From Nocardia brasiliensis ATCC 700358 (GTDB taxonomy: Bacteria; Actinomycetota; Actinomycetes; Mycobacteriales; Mycobacteriaceae), in the NCBI RefSeq assembly GCF_000250675.2, contig NC_018681.1:3100001-3164000 (forward strand): a DNA stretch of 64,000 nucleotides, written 5' to 3'. Positions 34,034 through 41,700 of this stretch are shown here, piece by piece (the stretch's first letter is position 1; each line of letters begins with the position of its first letter). A program made the position numbers and the translations under genes. The notes beneath the pieces are model-generated. The model was not told the origin of the DNA and searched no databases. It saw nothing but the letters and a program-made list of their open reading frames with translations.

Positions 34034-34096
34034 CCGCGACACGGTCATCGTGAACCGTTCAGTCTGGTACGCGCACCGGTGAAAACCGTGTCGCGG
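34034..34096. repeat. 12-bp perfect inverted repeat with 39-base loop
   Basis: CCGCGACACGGT at 34034-34045 and its exact complement ACCGTGTCGCGG at 34085-34096. A smaller palindrome GAACCGTTC lies in the loop. It could be a terminator of the catabolic operon, a leader structure of the DUF2637-like gene, or a protein site. The other sequence in this 256-base gap (33963-34218) shows nothing else I can name. Confidence 0.65.
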
Positions 34097-34218
34097 CACG
34101 CCGCATTCACCCGGCAAATCGACACTTTTCGCTGGCAACGGTGCGTCGTCCGGAAATGCGATGTAGCCTTCTCCCGCGTGATCACTTGTCTGCCATCGAA
34201 TCTCCTCCTGGAGCCTAA

Positions 34219-35820
34219 ATGACCATCCAGCATCCCATCGAGGACGAGGTCACGCAGCTGGCGAAGCGGGTCGAAAAGGCTCGTGGCCGGCTGGCATACC
34301 AATTCGATCCCGCGTTGACCGAAGCGCTGTCCGAGGACGAGCTGCAGGCGGAACGCGAGCTGGCCGAGCGAATTCGTGGCCAGGATCGTGGTCAGCGCTG
34401 GAAAGAGGCTCAGGCCGCCGCGTCGGCGGCCGACCGCGCCAGGCAGACCACCGAAGCCATCGAAAAGGCCGACATGCGAGATCTCCTGATGGCCCGCAAG
34501 GCCATTGCGTCACAGCGCCGTGAGTCGAGCCCGCATGCCAAACTGGCCTCGCTGTATCGGCATCGGTCCTGGTCGCTGCGCGCACTGGCGGGTGTCGTCG
34601 GCGCGGGCATGCTGTGGTCGGCAGTGAACGTGCAGCAGAACATCGCGCCCGGCGGGGTCGACGATCCGCTGTTCTGGTTCAGCTATCTGCTGGAGGCGAT
34701 GATCAGCGTCTGCTTGATCATCATCATGATCGGCACCAACAAGGTGGCCGAATGGGGCATCGTCGACAACCGCAAGCAGGTCGTCGCCGCCGAGGTCGCG
34801 CTGCTGTCGCTGACCGTCACCCTGAACACCTACCCGTACGTGCGCGCGGAGCAGTGGTACGACGCCGCCGTGCACGCCGTCGCGCCGGTGATGATCGGTG
34901 TGGCACTGCTGATTCACGACGCGGCCAGCGCCCGCTACGGACTTGCGATCCACCGGGCCACCGAGCAGGTCCGCGACCTGCCGGATCCGGCCGAGCAGAT
35001 CCGGCGCACGCTGCCGCCGATCGCCAGCTACCGGATGGACCGGCGGACCTCGGACGTGATGGCGGCGAGCGCGATCGCCGAACTCACCGTGGAGCCGGAG
35101 CCGGATCCGCTGGCGGAGTTGGGCGCCGGCCCGAGCACCGCCGTCGTCGATCCGGAGATCGATGTCGTGGTGCAGGACGACGACGCCGTCACCGAGAAGA
35201 AGCCCGCGGTGTCGGGCTCGGCGTTCCGCGGCGCGACCGCGTTCGAGGCGACCTCGACCTACGAGAAGCTCGCCGCGCTGGACAAGCTCGTCGAGGCCGA
35301 CAGCGCCACCGCGTTCTCGGCCACCTCCGAGAACGGTCGCACCGCAGTCGATTCCGAGGTCCGCACGGTGCCGAACGGCGCGGAGGTCGCGGCCACGGCG
35401 CCGGCCAGGAACGGTAAGTCCGCCGAGTTGCCCGCCGCGAAGAGCAAGCCCGCCGCGGCGAGCACCGAGAAGCGTGCGGCCGAGACCAAGCCGGCCGCGG
35501 CGAGCCCGGCGGCCAAGAACGGCGCCGTCAAGCCTGCCGCACCCGAGGTGACTCCGGCTAAGCCCGCCACCCCGGCGGCGAAGCCCGTTTCCGCGGCACA
35601 GTCGGCCGGCGCGACGACGGCGGCGATCAAGCGTCAGGACACCGAAAAGCCCGGCGGGGCAGCCGATACCAAGGATGCGCTGCCGACCCCGGAGATCCAC
35701 GACACCGGCCAGTTCCGCATCGCCGAGATCTTGGAGCAGGAGCTCGCCGAACTGCAGGCGGCACGTCGCCGGGCCCGCACCAACCGCAAGACCTCGCCCG
35801 CCGCGGGACGCGATCGCTGA
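34219..35820 (+). CDS. DUF2637/SpdB-like membrane protein with Ala/Lys/Pro-rich tail
   Basis: 533 residues. Residues 1-110 are helical and highly charged (VTQLAKRVEKARGRLAYQFD, ERELAERIRGQDRG, a coiled-coil-like stretch). Residues 115-240 contain four hydrophobic helices (LRALAGVVGAGMLWSAVNVQ, FWFSYLLEAMISVCLIIIMI, AAEVALLSLTVTLNTYPYV, AAVHAVAPVMIGVALLIHDA). Residues 330-490 are Ala/Pro/Lys-rich and likely disordered. Proteins of this sort are encoded on actinomycete conjugative plasmids and integrative elements as spread (Spd) proteins, but chromosomal homologues are common in Nocardia and Rhodococcus. No transfer genes flank it. The ATG at 34219 has GGAG five bases upstream. Confidence 0.7.
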   Translation: MTIQHPIEDEVTQLAKRVEKARGRLAYQFDPALTEALSEDELQAERELAERIRGQDRGQRWKEAQAAASAADRARQTTEAIEKADMRDLLMARKAIASQRRESSPHAKLASLYRHRSWSLRALAGVVGAGMLWSAVNVQQNIAPGGVDDPLFWFSYLLEAMISVCLIIIMIGTNKVAEWGIVDNRKQVVAAEVALLSLTVTLNTYPYVRAEQWYDAAVHAVAPVMIGVALLIHDAASARYGLAIHRATEQVRDLPDPAEQIRRTLPPIASYRMDRRTSDVMAASAIAELTVEPEPDPLAELGAGPSTAVVDPEIDVVVQDDDAVTEKKPAVSGSAFRGATAFEATSTYEKLAALDKLVEADSATAFSATSENGRTAVDSEVRTVPNGAEVAATAPARNGKSAELPAAKSKPAAASTEKRAAETKPAAASPAAKNGAVKPAAPEVTPAKPATPAAKPVSAAQSAGATTAAIKRQDTEKPGGAADTKDALPTPEIHDTGQFRIAEILEQELAELQAARRRARTNRKTSPAAGRDR

Positions 35821-35858
35821 GCGCGTGACACCGAACCCGGATCGTCCGGCCCGCTTCG

Positions 35859-36779
35859 TTACTCGGTGCGTACCGAGCAGTGCAGCGCGTCGAACATCCA
35901 GTGGTGGATCGCGCCGATCGTGGCGGTGACGCCTGTGACCTGCGCGGTGAGCCGCCAGTAGCGTTGTAGCCGGGGATCCGGGTCCGTCGCGCCGACGAGC
36001 AGTTCCCGGCGGAATCGCGGCGTGTCTCGGCGCCCGCGGGCTGCCGCGTGCGCGGCCACGTATTGGTCCAGCACGGTTCCGGCACGCGGCTTTTCCGCCG
36101 CGGCGACGAGCGGCGCCGCCGCTTCGCAGGCCTGCGCCACCGCCGTCACCAGCTGTCGCTGATCACCGACGTCCGCTCGGTTGGATCGCCAGATCTGGTG
36201 TGCCATGGCCGTTTTGACGTCCGTATCGGTCGCGAGAACGCTGAGTTCGGCGTACGCGAGCACGTGTTCCGGCGCCGGTTCCCCCGGTAGCGGCGCGTGC
36301 ATATCGATGAACGAATCGAACAGTCCGCCGGGCAGCGGACCGAGGATGGGACGCCACAGCGCGACCAGCGTATCCAGCACGGTGTCCCGATCATGTGCTG
36401 CCGCAAGCAGAGCCACGCGCTCGGTGCGTTCGCCGGGGGACGCGTGCTCGATGGCGAGCAATGCCGCCCGGCGCCAGCGCAACGCGTCGAGCTCGGCCTC
36501 GACGGCGGCCCGCTCCACCGCGACCGCCGTGCCGAGGGACTCGGCGCCGCCGAGCACCCGCACGATCGTGGGCAGCGGCACGTCGAGCGCCCGCAGTCGG
36601 CGCACCAGCAGCAATTGGTCGATCGCGGCCGGCAGGTCGAAGATCCGGTGGCCGGCCCCGGTCCGGCGGTAATCGAGAACGCCGCTGTCGCAATAGAACC
36701 GGATGGTGCGCACGGAAACGCCGGTCCGCTCGGCCAATTCGCCGATGCCGGCCACCGGGGTGGATGTGTCCTCGGTCAC
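35859..36779 (-). CDS. MerR family transcriptional regulator
   Basis: 306 residues. The MerR winged helix is clear: GIGELAERTGVSVRTIRFYC, DSGVLDYRRTGAGHRIFDLP, followed by LRALDVPLPTIVRVLGGAES. The long C-terminal half (VALLAAAHDRDTVLDTLVAL and similar) resembles the effector domains of TipA-like regulators but I cannot name the ligand. Start chosen as the GTG at 36779; GTGs at 36791 and 36797 are in frame and a GGAGG lies just upstream of the latter, so the start is uncertain. The divergent gene at 36848 has a typical MerR-type stretched promoter next to it (36786-36817), indicating shared control. Confidence 0.85.
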   Translation of the reverse strand: MTEDTSTPVAGIGELAERTGVSVRTIRFYCDSGVLDYRRTGAGHRIFDLPAAIDQLLLVRRLRALDVPLPTIVRVLGGAESLGTAVAVERAAVEAELDALRWRRAALLAIEHASPGERTERVALLAAAHDRDTVLDTLVALWRPILGPLPGGLFDSFIDMHAPLPGEPAPEHVLAYAELSVLATDTDVKTAMAHQIWRSNRADVGDQRQLVTAVAQACEAAAPLVAAAEKPRAGTVLDQYVAAHAAARGRRDTPRFRRELLVGATDPDPRLQRYWRLTAQVTGVTATIGAIHHWMFDALHCSVRTE

Positions 36780-36785
36780 AGCAGC

Positions 36786-36817
36786 TTGCACCTCCACTCG
36801 GCTGGAGTTCCTAAGGT
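36786..36817 (+). promoter_or_regulatory. MerR-type stretched promoter with operator dyad
   Basis: TTGCAC at 36786-36791, a 20-base spacer, TAAGGT at 36812-36817. The spacer carries the inverted repeat CTCCA-N6-TGGAG (36792-36807). Spacers of 19-20 bases with an internal dyad are the hallmark of promoters activated by MerR regulators; the MerR gene is divergent. It should drive the gene starting at 36848. Confidence 0.75.
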
Positions 36818-36847
36818 AGTGCAACCACGAGCGAGAGGGACTTACCG

Positions 36848-37495
36848 ATGCGGCACACCGGATCCATGACCACCGAGGACATTTGGCGGGCGACCGCCGC
36901 CGAACGGGTCGCACTCGCGGACCTGCTGGCGGGGCTCACCGAGGAGCAATGGGATCACCAGTCCCTGTGCTCGCGGTGGCGGGTCCGCGACGTGGTCGCG
37001 CATACCGTGCAGACCACCCGCGCACATCTCGGCTGGATCCTGGTGAATCTGGCCCGGGCCCGTGGCAATGTCGACCGGGCGTTGTGTGAGGTCGCGATCC
37101 GGCACGCGGACCGGGTCGGGACGCGGGAATTGCTCGCGGAACTACGCGCGAGCGTGCCCGCGCGGTTCGTCCCGGTCGGCACCGTGCCCGCCGACCGGCT
37201 GCTGGACGTGCTGGTGCACGCTCAGGACGTCGCGGTACCGCTGGGTATCGAGCACCCGATGCCCGCCGCGGCGGCAAAGGTTGCGCTGCAACGGGTCTGG
37301 GCGACGGCGGGCCGGTTCGGGATCGCCGAGCGGTTGGCGGGTGTGCAGTTGGCCGCCACCGACGCCGAGTGGTCGGCGGGCGAAGGAGCGCAGGTGCACG
37401 GCACCGCGGGAGCGCTGCTGCTGCTCGCCACCGGCCGCCCCGCGGACGGGCTGCTCAGCGGGCCGGGGACCGCGGTGCTGGCCGACCGGCGATGA
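36848..37495 (+). CDS. Mycothiol/maleylpyruvate isomerase-like (TIGR03083/DinB-fold) protein
   Basis: 215 residues of the actinobacterial MDMPI/DinB-like four-helix family: WRATAAERVALADLLAGLTE, EEQWDHQSLCSRWRVRDVVA, HTVQTTRAHLGWILVNLARA. The three-His metal site of these proteins is partly recognisable (VVAHTVQT, DVLVHAQDVAVPLG). Members are mycothiol-dependent isomerases, transferases or of unknown role. GAGGGA is seven bases ahead of the ATG. It lies directly downstream of a MerR-type promoter, so it is likely induced by that regulator's ligand, perhaps a thiol-reactive compound. It converges on a methyltransferase with a terminator hairpin between. Confidence 0.82.
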   Translation: MRHTGSMTTEDIWRATAAERVALADLLAGLTEEQWDHQSLCSRWRVRDVVAHTVQTTRAHLGWILVNLARARGNVDRALCEVAIRHADRVGTRELLAELRASVPARFVPVGTVPADRLLDVLVHAQDVAVPLGIEHPMPAAAAKVALQRVWATAGRFGIAERLAGVQLAATDAEWSAGEGAQVHGTAGALLLLATGRPADGLLSGPGTAVLADRR

Positions 37496-37508
37496 ACGGG
37501 CCGCCCGC

Positions 37509-37527
37509 GAGCAGCCGGTGGCTGCTC
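37509..37527. terminator. Hairpin between convergent genes
   Basis: GAGCAGCC-GGT-GGCTGCTC, a perfect 8-bp stem, flanked by complementary CCCGC/GCGGG words. It overlaps the stop codon of the minus-strand methyltransferase and follows the plus-strand isomerase-like gene. Confidence 0.6.
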
Positions 37528-38419
37528 AGGCGGGTTTGCGGGCGCTCAGGTATCGGATGCCGTCCATCATCTGACTGAACGGTTCCGGGAGCACCGGAGC
37601 GGCTCGGTGGTAGACCGCGGCCAGCCGCTCGGGCCGGAGGGCGCTGGTGGTCCAACCCTGTGCGGTGAGCCAGCTTTCGGCGTCGGCGCGGTCGTCGGTG
37701 TAGAAGAGGGCGCCGAAGTCGACCTTGTCGTAGATGGTGTCGCGCAGGTGTTCGGCTTGATAGGCGGTGACCTGCTGGAGATCGACCGTGCTGTCGAAGG
37801 TGTCGGTGGCCAGACTGCTGCCCGGTGCGGACAGGTCATCGATGCGGTGGAACAGGGCGTCCTGGGCCGCGCCCGGCAAATAGGGGAGCAGCCCCTCGGC
37901 CGACCAGACGGTGGGGACGGCCGGATCGAACCCGGCCGCCAGCAGTGCGGCGGGCCAATCGTCGCGGAGATCGACGGCGACTTCCCGGCGATTCGCGCGG
38001 GGGACGGCACCGGCCGCGGTGAGCACCTGGCGTTTGAAGTCGAGCACCTGCGGCTGGTCGATCTCGAAAACGGTCGAACCCGGCGACCAGTCCAGCCGGT
38101 AGGCGCGCGCGTCCAACCCCGCGGCCAGGATCACCGCCTGCCGGACTCCCGACTGTCCCGCGGACAGGAACAGATCGTCGAAGAACTTGCTGCGTAAGCC
38201 GAGGTAGCCGTCCATCAGCGGCGTGCCCTGCCAGCGCTGCGGGTCCCGGACCAGCGCTGTCGTGGCCGGGTCGCCGGCCGCCTCGACGAACAGGGCGGCG
38301 TATTCGTCGCGGATCAGGGCGTCGGGCCGTCCGGTCTCGATCGCGCGGGCGGCCGCGACCTGCAGCGCGGTCATCCCCACGCTGCTGACGATGTCCCAGG
38401 TATCACCTTCGGTACGCAT
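37526..38419 (-). CDS. TIGR00027-type SAM-dependent methyltransferase
   Basis: 297 residues of the leucine carboxyl methyltransferase-like family expanded in mycobacteria and Nocardia. It begins EGDTWDIVSSVGMTALQVAA, has the SAM motif AVILAAGLDARAYRLDWSPG, the acidic strand STVFEIDQPQVLDFKRQVL and WSAEGLLPYLPGAAQDALFH. These proteins methylate unidentified small molecules or lipids. The ATG at 38419 has GAGGAG six bases upstream (an ATG at 38458 is less well supported). It is monocistronic; the 180 bases upstream of it to the lipase end hold nothing notable. Confidence 0.92.
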   Translation of the reverse strand: MRTEGDTWDIVSSVGMTALQVAAARAIETGRPDALIRDEYAALFVEAAGDPATTALVRDPQRWQGTPLMDGYLGLRSKFFDDLFLSAGQSGVRQAVILAAGLDARAYRLDWSPGSTVFEIDQPQVLDFKRQVLTAAGAVPRANRREVAVDLRDDWPAALLAAGFDPAVPTVWSAEGLLPYLPGAAQDALFHRIDDLSAPGSSLATDTFDSTVDLQQVTAYQAEHLRDTIYDKVDFGALFYTDDRADAESWLTAQGWTTSALRPERLAAVYHRAAPVLPEPFSQMMDGIRYLSARKPA

Positions 38420-38600
38420 GATGCTCTCCTCGAAGTCCTCGAATGACCGGTGCGACAAGCTACTTCGGACGTCTCCAGCCGCGAATCCGCTTGTCGGCGT
38501 GGCAATTACATTGCTGTCTACAGAGCCGAGCGGGAAACGAGTTCGATCATACGACTGACTGGGACGGTCGTGCTAGAGCTGTGCTGCGGGCACCGGCGGA

Positions 38601-39917
38601 TCAGCAGGTGGTGGGGCCGGGATCGGCGCCCGCGACGACCGCGGTGAGCCAGAGCAGCGAGGGTTCGTAGCCGATGAGTTCGGCCGAGATGTGTTCCGAG
38701 GCGGGGACTCTGAAGAAGCGCAGGTTGGCGCCCGCGGCGCAGTAGTGCTGCACGACCGGTTCGATCGACGGAATCGGGATGATCGGATCGGTGGTGGAGT
38801 GCCACATCGCGATCGGCACATCCGGGGTGTCCCCGTAGCCGAGGCTGTCGCGATGCAGCACCGACTGGACATCCGGGTCGAGGAAGGCCTGTGGATCCTT
38901 CAGATAGTTCTTCAGCGGTCGCCACGCGCCGGTGGCCGCCGCGGTGTAGAGGCAGCGGTGCGAGATGTCGTTGGCGACGGTCATGCCGTCGGGGGTGAGG
39001 AACTTCTCCAGTGGCAGCTCGTCCGGGAACTCCCTGGACAAGCCGATGAGCCAGATCCAGCCGACGAAATCGGACTGTCCCGCGATGCCGGGGCCCGCGT
39101 CCATGGCGAACTGCGTCATCGCGTGCTTGTCGCCCGGCACACCACCCTGGGCGCTGCCCTTGACCGGCAGTTCCGGGGCGTAGCTGCGATGCAGCTCAGC
39201 CGCCCAGGCCGTGGCGCTGCCACCGCCGGAGTAGCCCCACAGTCCCACCGGCGCGTCGGCCAACCCGAGTCCGGCCCGGCGGACCGCCCGGGCGCCGTCG
39301 AGCACCATCCGGCCCTCGCTCGGCGCGAGCGTGGTGCTGGTCTTGCCGTTGAAGTCGGGCACCGAGACCGCCATGCCTTCGGCGAGGAATTGCAGCAGCA
39401 GCTGGGTTTCCTTCATCGTGCCCGCGCGCAGGGTGTGCGAGGGGTTGCACGCCGGATCCAGGCCGTCGATCGCCTCCTGGTAGGAGATGACCGGTCGCGG
39501 CGTCGGCCCGAGCCAGGGGATGCCCGGGATCAGCACGGTGGTCGCCGTGGTGATCGGGCGATCGTGGCTGTCGGTGCTGCGGTAGAGGATCTGTTCGGTG
39601 TGCACCGGCGGCCACGGCACGCCGAGCAGATAGCTCGTCACCACGCGTTTGCGGACGACATCGCCGTTCGCGTAGGCGCCGAGGTCGGCGGGATCGTCGT
39701 ACCACCGGTCCTCGCCCGGCATGGGCACCGGAATGAACCGGTAGATATCGGTTTCGCTGGGCAGCGGCGGGAATTGGTTCTCGTCCGGCCGGTTCGGCCA
39801 GGTGGGCGCCGGATTTCCGGGCACATCCGGTGCGGCGGTCGCCGTCCCGGTCACCGCGAGCGCGGCGGCGAGGGTGAGACCGACGGCGAAGGTCGCGGAA
39901 CGAAAGCAGAGCAGCAT
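38601..39917 (-). CDS. Secreted lipase/esterase (LIP family)
   Basis: 438 residues. A Sec signal peptide is present (about 1-30: FRSATFAVGLTLAAALAVTG, cleavage after TATAA). The mature protein is of the secretory lipase family common in Nocardia, Rhodococcus and Mycobacterium: DIYRFIPVPMPGEDRWYDDP, a lid-like region, the nucleophile in VGLWGYSGGGSATAWAAEL, Asp in HSTTDPIIPIPSIEP, and His in VPASEHISAELIGYEP. It is predicted to hydrolyse triacylglycerols or other lipid esters outside the cell. The ATG at 39917 has GAGGAA six bases upstream. An AT-rich segment with TGTGCAC repeats lies about 170 bases upstream (40083-40117). Confidence 0.92.
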   Translation of the reverse strand: MLLCFRSATFAVGLTLAAALAVTGTATAAPDVPGNPAPTWPNRPDENQFPPLPSETDIYRFIPVPMPGEDRWYDDPADLGAYANGDVVRKRVVTSYLLGVPWPPVHTEQILYRSTDSHDRPITTATTVLIPGIPWLGPTPRPVISYQEAIDGLDPACNPSHTLRAGTMKETQLLLQFLAEGMAVSVPDFNGKTSTTLAPSEGRMVLDGARAVRRAGLGLADAPVGLWGYSGGGSATAWAAELHRSYAPELPVKGSAQGGVPGDKHAMTQFAMDAGPGIAGQSDFVGWIWLIGLSREFPDELPLEKFLTPDGMTVANDISHRCLYTAAATGAWRPLKNYLKDPQAFLDPDVQSVLHRDSLGYGDTPDVPIAMWHSTTDPIIPIPSIEPVVQHYCAAGANLRFFRVPASEHISAELIGYEPSLLWLTAVVAGADPGPTTC

Positions 39918-40082
39918 TGCGTCTTCCTCACGGGCATTGATGGGCACCTGAGTCAGGGGCCGCGCGTGGCGGCCGCCAACCGGGACTCAGGGAGTGCCCG
40001 ACCGACCGAACGAGCACTCATTCCACCCGACCTGTCGCCCGGGTGTCACTACGCACTCGCTCAGTATTTGCCCACTTCGCAC

Positions 40083-40117
40083 TGTGCACTGTGCATATAT
40101 GTAACCGTCAATGCACA
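40083..40117. promoter_or_regulatory. AT-rich segment with TGTGCA repeats
   Basis: Two direct TGTGCA words (40083-40088, 40090-40095) face an inverted TGCACA (40112-40117) around an AT-rich TATATGTAA core. It lies between the start of the lipase gene and the end of pxpC and could hold the lipase promoter or an operator. No confident -35/-10 pair could be placed. Confidence 0.35.
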
Positions 40118-40152
40118 GGCATTGCCCGAGTGTTCCGACCTGCGGGCGAGTC

Positions 40153-41037
40153 TCAGAGCTCGACGAGCCGGAACCGCAGCTGCTGGCCCGGACGCAACTG
40201 GGCCAGCAGGTCCACATCGGCGCTGACGACGGTGCCGACGACCGGATAGCCGCCGGTGATCGGGTGGTCGGCGAGGAAGACGACGGGTTCGCCGCTCGGC
40301 TGTACCTGGATGGCGCCGAGCGCCATGCCCTCGGTGGGCAGTTCCTTGTCGTTGATCCGGGTCAGCGGGGGATGGTCGCCCACTCGGGTCAGGCGCACCC
40401 CGACGCGATCGGCGCGGTCGGTCATCGCCCAGGTGCCGGTGCCCAGCGCCCGCGGATCGGTGAACCAGTCGTCGCGCGGACCGAGCAGCACGCGGACCTC
40501 GACGGTCCCGGTGTCGGGCGAAGGTACCGGTGCCACAGCGACATTCGGCCACGGGTAGGTCCGTGCCGACCCCACCGCGAGCTCGGCCCCGCCCGCCAGT
40601 GCCGCCGGCCCGAGCCCGGCCAGCGTGTCCGTGCTGCACGAGCCGAGCACCGGTTCGGCCGCGATGCCGCCGCGCACGCCGACATAGACGCGCAGGCCCG
40701 CCGTGGCCATACCGAGCTTCATCCGCTGACCGGCAGTCAGGGCGAGCACGGCGGCGCGCGCCTGCGGGACGCCGTCCACCGTGATCGGCGCGTCGGCGCC
40801 GGTGACCGCCAGCAGGACCGGCGCGAGGGCCGTCAATTCCAGTCCGCCGAGCAGTGTTTCGATGCCCGCCGCCTGCTCGGGATTGCCGACCAGCCGATTG
40901 GCCAGCTTCAGCGCACCGCGGTCGGCCGCACCGGACACACCGACGCCGATGGCGAACCAGCCGGGCCGGCCCAGATCCTGGATGGTGCTCAATGCCCCGG
41001 CGGCGTCGACCCGTAACGCGGCATGTCCCGCACTCAT
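40153..41037 (-). CDS. pxpC: 5-oxoprolinase subunit C (PxpC/KipA-like)
   Basis: 294 residues of the biotin-dependent carboxyltransferase/KipA family: the opening LRVDAAGALSTIQDLGRPGW is diagnostic, followed by IGVGVSGAADRGALKLANRL, LLAVTGADAPITVDG, and RVLLGPRDDWFTDP. In the PxpABC complex it works with PxpB and PxpA in ATP-dependent opening of 5-oxoproline; in Bacillus KipA antagonises the KipI kinase inhibitor. The ATG at 41037 overlaps pxpB by four bases. No PxpA (LamB/YcsF) gene is in the window, so either it is elsewhere or this pair does something else. Confidence 0.9.
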   Translation of the reverse strand: MSAGHAALRVDAAGALSTIQDLGRPGWFAIGVGVSGAADRGALKLANRLVGNPEQAAGIETLLGGLELTALAPVLLAVTGADAPITVDGVPQARAAVLALTAGQRMKLGMATAGLRVYVGVRGGIAAEPVLGSCSTDTLAGLGPAALAGGAELAVGSARTYPWPNVAVAPVPSPDTGTVEVRVLLGPRDDWFTDPRALGTGTWAMTDRADRVGVRLTRVGDHPPLTRINDKELPTEGMALGAIQVQPSGEPVVFLADHPITGGYPVVGTVVSADVDLLAQLRPGQQLRFRLVEL

Positions 41038-41684
41038 GCGGCGGCCTCCTCGGTGAAACGGACTCGGGTACCTGGACGTAACAGGGACGGTTCGGTCCGG
41101 GTGAGGTCCCACAGGCGAAAGTCGGTGGTGCCGATGATCTGCCAGCCGCCGGGTGAGCGCCGCGGATAGACGGCGCTGTACCCGTCGGCCAATGCTACCG
41201 AGCCCGCGGGCACCGAGGTGCGGGCCTCGGCCCGCCGCGGCACCGCGAGCCCGGTGTCCGTGCTTTCCAGGTAGCCGAAACCCGGTGCGAATCCCACGAA
41301 GGCGCAACGCCATTGCGCCTTCGTGTGGGCCTCGACGACCGCGCGGGTGTCGGTGCCGAGCAGTGCCGCGACGGCGGCCAGGTCTGGTCCGTCGTAGCGG
41401 ACCGGGATGATGATCGCGGCGGGCACCGGCGCTTCGGATGTCGCCCGCTCGGGTGACTGCGCGCGCCGGAACAGTTGGCGCAGCCCGTTTTCCACGGCCC
41501 GGCCGTCCGCGCTGTCGGTCAGGGTGACCAGCACCGTCTGCGCCGCGGGCAGCACATCGTGCACCCCGTCGGGCAATTCGCACCGCAACAGGTCGACGAA
41601 GGCGACGAGGTCGGCGTGGTCCGCGGGGGCGACCAGCAGCGAACGGTCACCCGCGGGCAGTATCCGCAGCGGCACGGTGGTCAC
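41034..41684 (-). CDS. pxpB: 5-oxoprolinase subunit B (PxpB/KipI-like)
   Basis: 216 residues of the carboxyltransferase-domain/KipI family: LPAGDRSLLVAPADHADLVA, IIIPVRYDGPDLAAVAALLG, CAFVGFAPGFGYLESTDTGL (diagnostic), and GYSAVYPRRSPGGWQIIGTT. It pairs with PxpC. The GTG at 41684 is chosen because AAGGG lies six bases upstream; the ATG at 41690 is directly adjacent to that site and is poorly spaced. It lies 16 bases downstream of the MFS gene and overlaps pxpC by four bases, so transporter and enzyme subunits form one operon, suggesting import of the substrate. Confidence 0.9.
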   Translation of the reverse strand: MTTVPLRILPAGDRSLLVAPADHADLVAFVDLLRCELPDGVHDVLPAAQTVLVTLTDSADGRAVENGLRQLFRRAQSPERATSEAPVPAAIIIPVRYDGPDLAAVAALLGTDTRAVVEAHTKAQWRCAFVGFAPGFGYLESTDTGLAVPRRAEARTSVPAGSVALADGYSAVYPRRSPGGWQIIGTTDFRLWDLTRTEPSLLRPGTRVRFTEEAAA

Positions 41685-41700
41685 CGGCATCCCTTCTCGC

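Noticed and set aside
34219..35820. Calling an integrative conjugative element
   Set aside because: No integrase, replication or TraB-type gene and no attachment site seen around the transfer-like protein.
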